Source: JAHJQZ01 sp963667595 (GTDB lineage: Bacteria; Pseudomonadota; Alphaproteobacteria; Rhizobiales; Devosiaceae). From it: a stretch of 64,000 nucleotides of DNA. The position numbers were made by a program, and so were the translations under genes. The notes beneath the pieces are model-generated. The model was not told where the DNA came from, ran no database searches, and saw only the letters and a program-made list of their open reading frames with translations. This document shows, piece after piece, positions 18,302-27,230 of this stretch. Each line of letters starts with the position of its first letter. Positions within the stretch are counted from its first letter, which is position 1. The stretch covers positions 2,092,126-2,156,125 of the forward strand of contig CAXXWD010000001.1 of the NCBI GenBank assembly GCA_963667595.2, read 5' to 3'.

Positions 18302-19054
18302 ATGCAGCTTTTCCTCAGGCATCAAAAACCGGCGCAATGGCCGCAAAGCATCCGTCTCGAAATCGGTGGCGGTACGCTCGATATCGCCGTTCGGGTCCAT
18401 GCCCGCGCCCGCACCTACCGGTTGCGCCTGACCGATGCCGGCCGGGCGGTGCTGACTGTGCCCCCCTTTGGACGTGTCGCAGATGCCGAGGATTTCGTTC
18501 GTCGCCAACAGGTCTGGCTCGAAACGCGGCTGAAACGGATCAAGGGGCCGCAGCCCTTTGTTGCCGGCGCGCTGGTGCCCTTGCGCGGGATCGAACATGT
18601 CATCATCGCCACCGGGCGTCTGCGTGGCACGGTTGCTACGGGCAAGGAAGCGGGCCGGCCGGCGCTCTTTGTTCCCGGATCGCCGGACCACTTAAGCCGC
18701 CGCCTGACCGATTGGCTGAAATCGGAGGCGAAACGGGATCTTGATGCGCGGGTCGATGCCCATGCCGCCCGGCTCGGGGTGCGTCCGACAGGTCTCAGTC
18801 TCAGAAGTCAGTCGAGTCGCTGGGGATCCTGTTCGGTCAAGGGGCGCCTGAACTTCAACTGGCGGCTCATTCTGGCGCCGCCTTTCGTGCTCGACTACGT
18901 GGCGGCACATGAGGTCGCCCATATGTGCGAGATGAACCATTCGCCGGCCTTCTGGGCCAGGGTCGAAGAGACTTTGCCCGACTATATGAAAGGCCGCGCC
19001 TGGCTGAGAGCGCATGGCCGGGAGCTGATGGTTCTGGGACTGAGCGCGGAATGA
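18302..19054 (+). CDS. YgjP/SprT-like zinc metallopeptidase (M48-related, DUF45)
   Basis: 250 residues. The C-terminal third carries SQSSRWGSCSVKGRLNFNWR and the zinc-binding HEVAHMCEMNHSPAFW, the standard signature of YgjP-type WxGS/HExxH proteins. The N-terminal part is a beta-rich region (IRLEIGGGTLDIAVRVHARA). The metal site looks complete; the natural substrate is unknown. Cytoplasmic. It is convergent with eda, with a strong shared hairpin between them. Confidence 0.82.
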   Translation: MQLFLRHQKPAQWPQSIRLEIGGGTLDIAVRVHARARTYRLRLTDAGRAVLTVPPFGRVADAEDFVRRQQVWLETRLKRIKGPQPFVAGALVPLRGIEHVIIATGRLRGTVATGKEAGRPALFVPGSPDHLSRRLTDWLKSEAKRDLDARVDAHAARLGVRPTGLSLRSQSSRWGSCSVKGRLNFNWRLILAPPFVLDYVAAHEVAHMCEMNHSPAFWARVEETLPDYMKGRAWLRAHGRELMVLGLSAE

Positions 19055-19091
19055 CGGCCGGGGCGTCCGGTTTTCTTGCGAATGCGCAAAA

Positions 19092-19123
19092 GGAAAAGCC
19101 GGATCCGCAGATCCGGCTTTTCC
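19092..19123. terminator. Bidirectional-looking intrinsic terminator between the YgjP and eda genes
   Basis: Perfect 14-bp stem GGAAAAGCCGGATC / GATCCGGCTTTTCC with loop CGCA. On the minus strand it is followed by TTTTGCG and lies 17 bp after the eda stop; on the plus strand it lies 37 bp after the YgjP stop. Confidence 0.85.
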
Positions 19124-19140
19124 AATAAAAACTAAGGGAC

Positions 19141-19779
19141 CTAGATTTCAGCCGCCACGGCCAGAGCGTCCTTGGCCTGCTGGGTGATCGTTGCCCAGTC
19201 CTTGTCGGCGATCTGTTTTTTGGTGGCGAGCCAAGAGCCGCCGATGAAGGCAACGATCGGGGTCGACAGGTATTCCTTGAGATTGGCGAGCGAGACGCCG
19301 CCGGTCGGACAGAATCGAACGCCGAAGCTCTGATAGGGGCCGGCCAGGGCCTTGAGGAACTTGGTGCCGCCAAGATCGCCGGCCGGGAAGACCTTTTGCA
19401 GCTTGCAGCCCATGGCGAGGGCCTTTTCGACCTCGGACGGCGTAGCGATGCCGGGCACGAACGGGATGCCGGCCTTCTGGAAGCGCTCGACGGTAACCGG
19501 ATTGAGACCGGGAGCGAGACCGAAGCTGACGCCGGCATTGATGGCGCGGGTGGCATTTTCCTCGGTCACCACCGTGCCGGCGCCGAGCAGCATTTCCGGC
19601 ATTTGTTTGGCGATGGCGGTGATGGCGTCGGCCGCCGCGGCGGTGCGGAAGGTGACTTCGATGATGTCGATGCCGCCCTTCAAGAGGGCTTCGGCCAGCA
19701 GCACGGCGTCCTTGGCGTCTTCGATGACGATGACCGGAACGATACGGCGCTTGGTGAGTTCTTCAAATGATGCGGGCAT
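19141..19779 (-). CDS. eda: 2-dehydro-3-deoxy-phosphogluconate (KDPG) aldolase
   Basis: 212 residues of the class I KDPG/KHG aldolase family. It splits KDPG into pyruvate and glyceraldehyde-3-phosphate in the Entner-Doudoroff and hexuronate routes. Visible are the N-terminal RIVPVIVIED, the glutamate in GGIDIIEVTFRT, the Schiff-base lysine in LQKVFPAGD and the phosphate-binding end CPTGGVSLANLKEYL. The ATG at 19779 is preferred (preceded by AGGGAGTTACC). kdgK lies upstream in the same direction across a 148-bp gap that holds a palindromic element, so expression may be partly uncoupled. Confidence 0.93.
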   Translation of the reverse strand: MPASFEELTKRRIVPVIVIEDAKDAVLLAEALLKGGIDIIEVTFRTAAAADAITAIAKQMPEMLLGAGTVVTEENATRAINAGVSFGLAPGLNPVTVERFQKAGIPFVPGIATPSEVEKALAMGCKLQKVFPAGDLGGTKFLKALAGPYQSFGVRFCPTGGVSLANLKEYLSTPIVAFIGGSWLATKKQIADKDWATITQQAKDALAVAAEI

Positions 19780-19830
19780 GGGTAGGTAACTCCCTGAACA
19801 GGGTTGGTGTTGTGTTTTCAAAAAGGTCTT

Positions 19831-19914
19831 GTCGTTGCGAGGAGCGACGGCACCGCGGCACCGAGCGGGAGGAGGCACTCAATGGCCGCTTGCGCCGCGC
19901 TCACTCGCAATAAC
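19831..19914. repeat. Palindromic intergenic element between kdgK and eda
   Basis: Ends are imperfect inverted repeats: GTCGTTGCGAGGAGCG on the left and, read inwards from the right, GTTATTGCGAGTGAGCG. It resembles the widespread TTGCGAG...CTCGCAA interspersed palindromes, but only one copy was seen here. Confidence 0.4.
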
Positions 19915-19927
19915 CTGGCTGTGGCGA

Positions 19928-21028
19928 CTACCTGTCGACGCGGGCGCCGCCACCACCAACCAGTTTTTCGACTTCGTTGAGGCTGGCCATGGTGGTGTCG
20001 CCCGGCGTGGTCATGGCCAATGCGCCATGCGCCGCGCCGTATTCCACGGCCTTTTGGGCATCGCCGAACGTCATCATGCCGTAGATGAATCCGGAGGCGA
20101 AGCTGTCGCCGCCGCCGACGCGGTCCATGATCTCGACACCCTTGCGCTGGGCCGAGGAATAGAACGTGCCGTCATACCAGCACATGGCGCCCCAGTCGTT
20201 GACCGTTGCGGTCTTGACGCCGCGCATGGTGGTCGCCGTCGCCCGGAAATTCGGATAATCGGCCACGACCTTGGCGATCATCTTTTCGAACGAGGAAACT
20301 TCGAGATCGGTTAGATTGGCGCCGGTCCCTTCGATTTCATAGCCGAGCGACGCGGTGAAATCCTCTTCATTGCCGATCATGACATCGACATATTTGGCGA
20401 TCTCGCGGTTGATCTCCTGGCACTTGTCCTTGCCACCGAACCCCTTCCACAGGGACGGGCGGTAGTTGAGGTCGTAGGAAACGACCGTGCCATATTTCTT
20501 GGCGATGCGGGCCGCCTCGATCACGGCCGGGCCGGTCGTTTCGGAAAGGCCGGCAAAGATGCCGCCGGTGTGGAACCAGCGAACGCCAAGCGTGCCGAAA
20601 ATGTACTCCCAGTCGAAATCGCCGGGTTTGATCTGGCTGGCGGCGGTCAGGCCGCGATCCGAGCAGCCGACGGCGCCGCGCAAACCGAAGCCGCGCTCGG
20701 TGAAATTGATGCCGTTGCGGACGGTGCGGCCGATGCCGTCATAGGGAACCCACTTGATGAACTGGGTGTCGACACCGCCCTGCAGGATGAAGTCTTCCAT
20801 CAGCAGGCCGACCTCGTTCTTGGCGAAGGCCGTGGCCACGGCGGCGCGCTTAGAAAAGCAGCGGCGCAACCCGCGCGCGACGTTGTATTCGCCGCCTCCC
20901 TCCCAGGCCCGGAAGTTCCTGGCCGTGCGGATCCGGCCCTCACCCGGATCGAGACGGAGCATAATCTCGCCGAGCGACAGGATGTCGTAACGGCAGTCCT
21001 TTTCGTCTCGCAGCTCTATCTTGCTCAT
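19928..21028 (-). CDS. kdgK: 2-keto-3-deoxygluconate kinase (PfkB family)
   Basis: 366 residues from the ATG at 21028, which follows AAAGAAGGAACC. It phosphorylates KDG to KDPG, feeding Eda. PfkB features: SLGEIMLRLDPGEGRI at the N-terminus, the GGGEYNVARGLRR substrate/first signature, and the second signature with catalytic Asp, DRVGGGDSFASGF (about residues 302-314). It is somewhat longer than E. coli KdgK. The assignment to KDG rather than another sugar rests on its eda neighbour and the uxuB-like gene close by. A probable IclR-type operator lies about 230 bp upstream. Confidence 0.85.
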   Translation of the reverse strand: MSKIELRDEKDCRYDILSLGEIMLRLDPGEGRIRTARNFRAWEGGGEYNVARGLRRCFSKRAAVATAFAKNEVGLLMEDFILQGGVDTQFIKWVPYDGIGRTVRNGINFTERGFGLRGAVGCSDRGLTAASQIKPGDFDWEYIFGTLGVRWFHTGGIFAGLSETTGPAVIEAARIAKKYGTVVSYDLNYRPSLWKGFGGKDKCQEINREIAKYVDVMIGNEEDFTASLGYEIEGTGANLTDLEVSSFEKMIAKVVADYPNFRATATTMRGVKTATVNDWGAMCWYDGTFYSSAQRKGVEIMDRVGGGDSFASGFIYGMMTFGDAQKAVEYGAAHGALAMTTPGDTTMASLNEVEKLVGGGGARVDR

Positions 21029-21255
21029 GGTTCCTTCTTTCAACTCGTTTGGTTGGTTTCGAGGTCCGACCGGATGCCGTTCGGGCACCTTTGCGGCGTG
21101 GCTCCCGCAATTTGGTGCAAAAGCGACCGCCTGTTTAGTTAACTCCGAGGCGTTTCCGAATGGGCCAAACACCGGACAAACCGCTCGGCGCCGTTCCACG
21201 TCTCGGATGACCCGCCTAAAATCTCAGCTTTGTGACACGATTACTAGCAGGTTTC

Positions 21256-21274
21256 GTTTCGCCGTACGAAACGG
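21256..21274. promoter_or_regulatory. Probable IclR-type operator
   Basis: Perfect inverted repeat CGTTTCG-CCGTA-CGAAACG between the kdgK start and the end of the IclR-family gene. The GTTTCG/CGAAAC form is typical of KdgR/IclR-like sites. A second CGAAACG half-site lies at 22174-22180, just before the regulator's own start. Confidence 0.6.
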
Positions 21275-21334
21275 GCACCACCACAGGCAAAGACGATCCG
21301 GATGGGTTGCAACAGGCTGTCGGAACATAGAAAT

Positions 21335-22159
21335 TTACGCCGTAAGCCCGGCATTGCCCCGCCCGGACCTGATCGTTGCGTGTCGCGATCCGGCCGGCGC
21401 GTTCTGGCGCAGGCGTGCCGTGATCGCTTTGGCGCGTCGTTTGACTTCCTCGGGCACGGCCACGTCCAGTTCTCCGGTCAGGCGCGACGTCGACACCGAC
21501 ACGGAAATGGCGGCGATGGGCATGTCGCCCCAGCCAAAGATCGGCGCGGCGTAACAGACGCAGCCCAGTTCGTTTTCCTCGCGGTCGATGGCAAAACCGT
21601 ATTTGCGCACCAGCGACAGGGCGGAATCGAGCTGGCGACGCGTGGTCAACGTGTGTTCGGTGAACCGGGTCAGGCGCGATTTGAGGTGCGTGTTGGCCTT
21701 TTCAGGCGGCATGAAAGCGATCATTGCCTTGCCGAGCGCGGTGGAATGGAAATAGTCCGCATCACCCGACTCGGCCCTCAAGCGCAGCGTCTGGTTTTCT
21801 TGCATGATGCAAATGTAGTAGATGCGCTTGCCCTTGGGGGCACCGAGACTGACCCGTTCTCCGAACATGTCCGCCAGCGCCTGCATCTCGTCATGCGCCG
21901 CGCTTTTCAGCGCTGCGTCGCGATTGTCCTCGCTGGAAAGGGCAAAAGAGGCCGGCCCGAGGGTGTAATCGCCCTTGGGCTGCTTGATGACATAGCCCAT
22001 CAAATCAAGCGTTTTGAGGTAGCGAAAGGCCGTCGTCTTGGAGATGCCGGCCTCGGCGGCGATGTCCCTGAGACTCATCGAACGGCCGGACGCGCTCAAT
22101 ACGTCGAGAACGCACAAGGCGTTGACCAGCGGTTTGACGATATAGTCTTCCTGCGTCAT
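21335..22159 (-). CDS. IclR-family transcriptional regulator (KdgR-like)
   Basis: About 274 residues. The N-terminal winged helix-turn-helix is SLRDIAAEAGISKTTAFRYL; the C-terminal IclR effector domain shows YFHSTALGKAMIAFMPPEK and ENELGCVCYAAPIFG. The setting between kdgK and an uxuB-like gene suggests control by a hexuronate breakdown product such as KDG, as for KdgR; this is inference. The ATG at 22159 is preferred; a GTG at 22174 is possible. The 3' end lies about 60 bp from the operator at 21256-21274. Confidence 0.85.
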   Translation of the reverse strand: MTQEDYIVKPLVNALCVLDVLSASGRSMSLRDIAAEAGISKTTAFRYLKTLDLMGYVIKQPKGDYTLGPASFALSSEDNRDAALKSAAHDEMQALADMFGERVSLGAPKGKRIYYICIMQENQTLRLRAESGDADYFHSTALGKAMIAFMPPEKANTHLKSRLTRFTEHTLTTRRQLDSALSLVRKYGFAIDREENELGCVCYAAPIFGWGDMPIAAISVSVSTSRLTGELDVAVPEEVKRRAKAITARLRQNAPAGSRHATIRSGRGNAGLTA

Positions 22160-22297
22160 GGCATTTCTTGTCACGAAACGAGTTCACCGCACTTTAGTGC
22201 CACCGGCGTGTTTGCGGCAAATCGAATTGTCGTTGAATTGAAAATGGTATGGTAGAATGGTAGTCTTGCGGGGATGAGGCGTTTCAACTGCTCGTGA

Positions 22298-22319
22298 ATT
22301 GTATGGTACTGTGTACAAT
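22298..22319. promoter_or_regulatory. Palindrome in the uxuB upstream region, candidate operator
   Basis: ATTGTA, ten bases, TACAAT: perfect 6-bp arms about 300 bp upstream of the uxuB-like ATG. Just before it (22247-22264) is the repetitive ATGGTATGGTAGAATGGTAG. The remaining 300 bp up to 22623 contain no credible gene. Confidence 0.4.
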
Positions 22320-22623
22320 CGCCCAATAATGTCCATCCGGTGGATTGCGGCGCGAAACCAAAACCGCCAAAATGGCCGCATCATGGGGGAAAATCCGTTT
22401 TTCGAACGCGCTGGAAGCGATACTGGGCCTGAACCGTGTGGCAAACGCCGCCACTCGCGCCCAAGGGCCCGTCGGTTTCCGCCGGATCGTTCGGCATGGC
22501 TGGATTGCCGTTCATTTCCCCGTATAACCGCATTTTGGGGAATCGCGGCGACACCCATCCGGCATCCTCGGTCCGGGACCGGTCTGGCCGTCCGCAACAA
22601 ACACGCTCATTGAGGAGCCTTTC

Positions 22624-24114
22624 ATGTCCGATTTCGTCCTGTCCAAGCTTGCCGAGGGGATCGAGACGCCCCGCTACCAACGCAGTGCGCTTCGCCCGCG
22701 TCTCCTGCATCTGGGCTTCGGCGCGTTCGCCCGGGCGCACTGGATGGGCTACCACCAGGACTTCTTGCACAAGCACTCCGGTTCCGACTGGGGAGTGATG
22801 GTCACCGATCTCAAATACAATGCCGACCGCTTCGGTCTATTGGAAGGCAACGACCTTTATTATTCGGTGCTCGAATACTCCGACACCGTCGACCATCTGC
22901 GCGTCATCGGCTCGATCCTCGGCACGGCGCATCCCGAACGCAATGGCGTTGAAGGCTTTTTCGAGCCGTTCCTTTATCCCGATCTGGCCATCGTTTCGCT
23001 GACCGTCACGGAAAAGGGCTATTGCCTGGCCGGCGGTGAGCTCGATGAAACCAATCCCGACATCGCGCATGATCTGGCCCAGCCGCATGCGCCGTTAAGC
23101 GCCATCGGCGCGCTGGTCGAAGCCTTGCGCCGCCGCCGCGCCAAGGGGCTCGACGCCTTCACCATCCTGTCGCTCGACAATCTGCCCTCGAACGGGGTGA
23201 CCTGCCACAAGGCGGTCAAGGCTTATGCCGAAAAGGTTGACGCCGATCTGGCGGCCTGGATCGAGGCCAATGTCACCTTCCCCTGTTCGATGGTCGACCG
23301 CATCGTGCCCGCCCTGACCGATGAGAGCCGGGCCTTGATCCGCGAACGGCTCGGGTTCGACGATCCCAACGGCATCGTGTGCGAGCCCTTCCGGCAATGG
23401 GTGATCGAGGACAAATTCGTCAAGGGCCGTCCCGACTGGGACGAAGTCGGCGCGCAATTCGTCACCGATGTCGAGCCATTCGAGGACATGAAATTGCGGA
23501 TGCTCAACGGCACCCACTCGAGTATGGCCTATCTCGGTTATCTGTCCGGCTACGAGACCATATCCGAGACCATATCCGATCCTGATTTCAAGACGTTGAT
23601 CACCGATATGATGACCCGCGAAATCGCGCCGACCGTCAAGGTCGATGCCGATTTGATGGCCTATCGCGACGCCCTGATCACCCGCTATTCCAATCCGATG
23701 CTCAAGCACCGGACCTGGCAGATCGCCATGGATGGCTCGCAGAAACTGCCGCAGCGCCTCTTGAACACCATCCGCGACCGCATTGGAATGGGCGAGCCTT
23801 CGATCCGTCTCTGCCTCGGGGTGGCCGGCTGGATGCGTTACGTGACCGGCACCGACGAGAATGGCACCGAGATCGACGTGCGCGATCCTTACGCCGAGCG
23901 TCTGGTCTTTTTGGGCAAACAGGCCATGTCCAATCCCGATGCCATGGCGGCGGCCTATCTCGGCATGACCGAGATTTTCGGCGAGGACCTGCCCAACAAT
24001 GCCCGTTTCCGCCGTCAGGTCACGGCCCATCTGAGCCATCTTTTAAGCGAAGGCGCCAAGGCGACCGTCCATCGCGTCGTCCACAACGGCGAGGCGCTGG
24101 AAGAAGAAGACTAG
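22624..24114 (+). CDS. uxuB: Mannitol dehydrogenase-family oxidoreductase (fructuronate reductase-like)
   Basis: 496 residues of the polyol-specific long-chain dehydrogenase family. The N-terminal nucleotide-binding motif is LLHLGFGAFARAH (about residues 28-40), and the catalytic signature KLRMLNGTHSSMAYLG lies in the middle. In hexuronate catabolism UxuB interconverts D-fructuronate and D-mannonate; the nearby kdgK, eda and IclR genes support that role, but mannitol or arabinitol dehydrogenase cannot be excluded by sequence. A strong ribosome-binding site (TTGAGGAGCC) precedes the ATG. The TAG stop at 24112 is also the first triplet of a palindromic repeat. Confidence 0.82.
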   Translation: MSDFVLSKLAEGIETPRYQRSALRPRLLHLGFGAFARAHWMGYHQDFLHKHSGSDWGVMVTDLKYNADRFGLLEGNDLYYSVLEYSDTVDHLRVIGSILGTAHPERNGVEGFFEPFLYPDLAIVSLTVTEKGYCLAGGELDETNPDIAHDLAQPHAPLSAIGALVEALRRRRAKGLDAFTILSLDNLPSNGVTCHKAVKAYAEKVDADLAAWIEANVTFPCSMVDRIVPALTDESRALIRERLGFDDPNGIVCEPFRQWVIEDKFVKGRPDWDEVGAQFVTDVEPFEDMKLRMLNGTHSSMAYLGYLSGYETISETISDPDFKTLITDMMTREIAPTVKVDADLMAYRDALITRYSNPMLKHRTWQIAMDGSQKLPQRLLNTIRDRIGMGEPSIRLCLGVAGWMRYVTGTDENGTEIDVRDPYAERLVFLGKQAMSNPDAMAAAYLGMTEIFGEDLPNNARFRRQVTAHLSHLLSEGAKATVHRVVHNGEALEEED

Positions 24115-24216
24115 AGCAGGTCCGGTTCAGGTTGAATCGGTCGACCTGCTCTATGTATCTGTTTTGTCGCGCGTCCGAACCGGAAAACCGTTTCCACTTT
24201 TCCTGGACGCGCTCTA
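24112..24216. repeat. RIME-like palindromic repeat at the uxuB stop codon
   Basis: 105 bp from TAGAGC to GCTCTA. Left module: perfect 11-bp stem TAGAGCAGGTC / GACCTGCTCTA. Right module: TTTTGTCGCG...CCGGAAAACCGTTTCCACTTTTCC. It provides the TAG of uxuB. Confidence 0.8.
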
Positions 24217-24318
24217 GGCAAACCGGGCTTTTCGCGCGTCGCCCCACAGGTCAGCCCCGTTTCGTTTTTCCTTGCAAGGGGGGAATGGGGCTCCTGCCGC
24301 CGAAAAAAAACGCCATTG

Positions 24319-24765
24319 TCACGGCGCGGGTTTGGGGCGTCGCTTCGTCGTCAGGGCGGTCATGATGTCGTCGAGATCGCCTGTGCGCTGGATCGGGTAC
24401 AGCACCCATTTCCCGTCGTGATAGGTTGGCGCCTCCTCATATGCCGTCCGAAACCGAAGATCGAGCCGGTCGAGAAGACCTGTCATCTTTTCGCGCTCGG
24501 CCGCGCCGAAAACCACCATCACCGCCACGCCGCCGCTCTCGGGAATGAGCGTTAATAACGATCTCGATTTCTTGAATCTCAGGCCCCAACCGTGCTTCTG
24601 GCCGCCATTGCTCCAATCAGGAGCAAATGTCCCCGGATAGGATTCATCGATCCGGGCCACGAGGTCCTGCCAGAACCCGAAGGCTGTCGCGCCGACAAAG
24701 GCCTCGAGTTCGCTCGGACTCGGCGGCGTTTGTTTGCGAACGAACCGCTTGCTGGTCTCGGACAT
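24319..24765 (-). CDS. DUF3788-family protein
   Basis: 148 residues. The pattern GQKHGWGLRFKKSRSLLTL, PESGGVAVMVVFGAAEREKM and a C-terminal YHDGKWVLYPI followed by a D-rich helix and a K-rich tail is that of the DUF3788 family, which has no assigned function. Soluble, no signal peptide. It stands alone, divergent from the Hsp70-like gene. Confidence 0.7.
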   Translation of the reverse strand: MSETSKRFVRKQTPPSPSELEAFVGATAFGFWQDLVARIDESYPGTFAPDWSNGGQKHGWGLRFKKSRSLLTLIPESGGVAVMVVFGAAEREKMTGLLDRLDLRFRTAYEEAPTYHDGKWVLYPIQRTGDLDDIMTALTTKRRPKPAP

Positions 24766-24953
24766 GGCACAACTCCCTTGTCATCCGGGGCGGGTGCATA
24801 GGACCGCGCCATGTCAGCACCAGTCAGTAGCCTCTTGACAAAAAAGCACGCCCCGGCGGGCTGCGCCGAAACGGCGCGCCCGGTAGAATAGGCGTTGCCA
24901 AGCGCAAAAAGGGTCGCTAAACAGCCCGCCCTTTCCAGTTTCCGAGATTTATC

Positions 24954-26267
24954 ATGTCGAGCGCCTCGCCCGTCGCGTCGATCGGTGTTGATTTTGGCAC
25001 CAGTAACAGTGTGGTCGCCCTGGCGGCCGCGGACGGTCGTGTCGAGACTGTCCGATTTACCCATGCAAACGAGGTGCACAACGTTTTCACCTCTGCGCTG
25101 TGCTTCTGGCCCGAACGGCGCGGCAGCGGCCTGCCGCCTCATGTCGAGGGCGGCCCCTGGGCGATCGAGCATTTTCTTCAAGAACATGCGGCGCTGAGAT
25201 TCATCCAGTCGTTCAAGACGTTCGCCGCCAGCCGGGCTTTTCAGTCGACCACGATTTTCGGACAGCGTTTCGCATTCGAAGATCTGCTGGCGGCGTTTTT
25301 GAGGACGCTTCACCGCCATGCCGATTCGGCGCTCGATCTGGCTTCGGCACCTGTCGTCATCGGTCGGCCGGTCCATTTCGCCGGGGCCAATCCCGACGAG
25401 GCGCTGGCCATGCAGCGTTATCGCGACGCCTATGCCCGCTTCGGCGTCGAGAAGGCGCTTTATGTCTATGAGCCCGTTGGCGCCGCCTTTTCCTTCGCGC
25501 GTCAACTCAAGGGCGATGCGACGGTTCTGGTCGCCGATTTTGGCGGCGGCACCAGCGATTTTTCCATCGTGCGCTTTTCGCGCGAAGCGGGAAACCTGCG
25601 GGTCGATCCGCTCGCTCATGGCGGCATCGGTATTGCCGGCGACACGTTCGATGCCCGCATGGTCGAGCATGTCGTTTCGCCACGCCTGGGGTGGGGGAGC
25701 GAATACCGCTCCTTCGGAAAGCTTCTTCCGATCCCCAACCAGTACTTCAGCCATCTGTCGCGCTGGCACGAACTGGCGATGATGAAGACCGGCTCCGATC
25801 TTGTCGAACTCAGGGAACTGGCCGCCGCTGCCGTCAATCCCGGCCCGCTTGAGGACTTCATCACCCTTGTCGAGTTCGATCTCGGCTTCCCGCTCTATCG
25901 CGCCATCTCGGACGCCAAGATCGCCTTGTCGGCACAAGAGGAAATCGCGTTTCGTTTCGACGAGGAAGGGATCGCCATCCACGCCGATATCTCCCGTGCC
26001 GAATTCGAGAGCTGGATTGCAAACGATCTTGCGCGGATCGCCGCCATCGTCGACCGAACCCTTGATCAGGCCGGGCTTGCTCCGGACGCAGTGGACAGGG
26101 TCTTTTTGACGGGCGGCTCGTCCTTCGTGCCGGCCGTTCGCAATCTCTTCGTTGAGCGGTTCGGCGACGAAAAGCTCCTGTCCGCCGACCAGTTCGAATC
26201 GATCGCATACGGTCTCGCCCTGATCGGGCAGGCGCGCAACCCGGACCAGTGGGCGATCAGGGCGTGA
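24954..26267 (+). CDS. Hsp70-family protein, YegD-like (no substrate-binding domain)
   Basis: 437 residues, consisting essentially of the actin-like ATPase domain only. Phosphate-1 motif VDFGTSNSVVAL (residues 12-23), phosphate-2 VADFGGGTSDFSIV, and the adenosine motif VFLTGGSSFVPAVRNLF near residue 385; the C-terminal peptide-binding and lid domains of DnaK are missing. This is the architecture of YegD-type proteins, which are annotated as chaperone-like but whose clients are unknown. It ends 10 bp from the convergent PPK2 gene. Confidence 0.85.
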   Translation: MSSASPVASIGVDFGTSNSVVALAAADGRVETVRFTHANEVHNVFTSALCFWPERRGSGLPPHVEGGPWAIEHFLQEHAALRFIQSFKTFAASRAFQSTTIFGQRFAFEDLLAAFLRTLHRHADSALDLASAPVVIGRPVHFAGANPDEALAMQRYRDAYARFGVEKALYVYEPVGAAFSFARQLKGDATVLVADFGGGTSDFSIVRFSREAGNLRVDPLAHGGIGIAGDTFDARMVEHVVSPRLGWGSEYRSFGKLLPIPNQYFSHLSRWHELAMMKTGSDLVELRELAAAAVNPGPLEDFITLVEFDLGFPLYRAISDAKIALSAQEEIAFRFDEEGIAIHADISRAEFESWIANDLARIAAIVDRTLDQAGLAPDAVDRVFLTGGSSFVPAVRNLFVERFGDEKLLSADQFESIAYGLALIGQARNPDQWAIRA

Positions 26268-26276
26268 AGCCGGCTG

Positions 26277-27146
26277 CTATTCCTTTTCCCGCTTCAAGAA
26301 GGTCTGGGCGTCCATGACGATCTTCTTGTCGATCGGGCCGATGGCCGCGTCGTTCTTGCCGTCGTAATCGAGCGCGGCAAGCACGGTCTGGATGGCGGCG
26401 AGGCGCGTCCGGCGCTTGTCGTTGGATAAAATCACCGTCCAGGGTGCGTGGGGCGAATCGGTTGCCTCCAGCATTTCGTTGCGGGCGTCGGAATACTCAT
26501 CCCACTTGTCGAGCGCCTTGAGATCGACCGGCGACAGCTTCCACACCTTGAGCGGGTCATGGCGGCGGTCGTGGAACCGCAAGAGCTGCATTTCCTTGCC
26601 GATATCGAGCCAGAACTTGAACAGGTGAATGCCGTCATCGACGATCATGCGCTCGAAACGCGGCGCGGCGATGAGAAAGCTTGCCGTCTCGGCCGGCGAG
26701 CAAAAGCCCATGACCGCCTCGACCCCGGCGCGGTTGTACCAGGAGCGGTCGAACAGCGTCGTTTCCCCCGCCGAGGGCAGGTGGTCGATGTAGCGCTGGA
26801 AATACCATTCGCCCTGTTCGCGGTCGGAGGGTTTGGGCAGCGCCGCAATGCGGTTGATGCGTGGATTGAGATGTTCGAGATAATGCTTGATGGTGCCGCC
26901 CTTGCCGGCGGCGTCGCGCCCCTCGAAGATCAGGGCGATGCGTTGGCCCGTGACCTGGAGATGTGTTTGAAGTCTGACGAGTTGTTTTTGCAGCGCGATC
27001 AGATGTGAGGCATACTCATCCTTGTCGAGCTTGTGATCGTAAGGATAGCCGCTCGAACCGAGCGCTGCCTTGCGAATCGCCTTGGGCAGTTCCGGATCTT
27101 CGATGTCGAAGGCGAAGGTGGCGGGTGCGTTGGAACTCGAAGCCAT
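26277..27146 (-). CDS. ppk2: Polyphosphate kinase 2 (PPK2 family)
   Basis: 289 residues. PPK2 moves phosphate between polyphosphate and nucleoside di- or monophosphates. Walker A is GRDAAGKGG (about residues 79-87), Walker B FDRSWYNR, with the lid arginines in NPRINRIAALPKPSDRE and an intact C-terminus (ILSNDKRRTRLAAIQTVL). It looks like a one-domain, NDP-type (class I) enzyme; class is inferred from length and overall pattern. It is divergent from phoR with 84 bp between the starts, which ties polyphosphate turnover to the phosphate-sensing cluster. The ATG at 27146 is preferred over a TTG two codons upstream. Confidence 0.9.
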   Translation of the reverse strand: MASSSNAPATFAFDIEDPELPKAIRKAALGSSGYPYDHKLDKDEYASHLIALQKQLVRLQTHLQVTGQRIALIFEGRDAAGKGGTIKHYLEHLNPRINRIAALPKPSDREQGEWYFQRYIDHLPSAGETTLFDRSWYNRAGVEAVMGFCSPAETASFLIAAPRFERMIVDDGIHLFKFWLDIGKEMQLLRFHDRRHDPLKVWKLSPVDLKALDKWDEYSDARNEMLEATDSPHAPWTVILSNDKRRTRLAAIQTVLAALDYDGKNDAAIGPIDKKIVMDAQTFLKREKE

Positions 27147-27230
27147 GACCAATCTAGCTCTTGATACGTGTCGGCCCCGAAACGAACGTCATCTCGGTGT
27201 TACAATCACTCCTTAGGGGCCATTGGAACA

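Noticed and set aside
22299..22613. 104-codon frame upstream of uxuB
   Set aside because: Arg/Pro-rich, no ribosome-binding site, no recognisable fold; the region looks like promoter and operator DNA.
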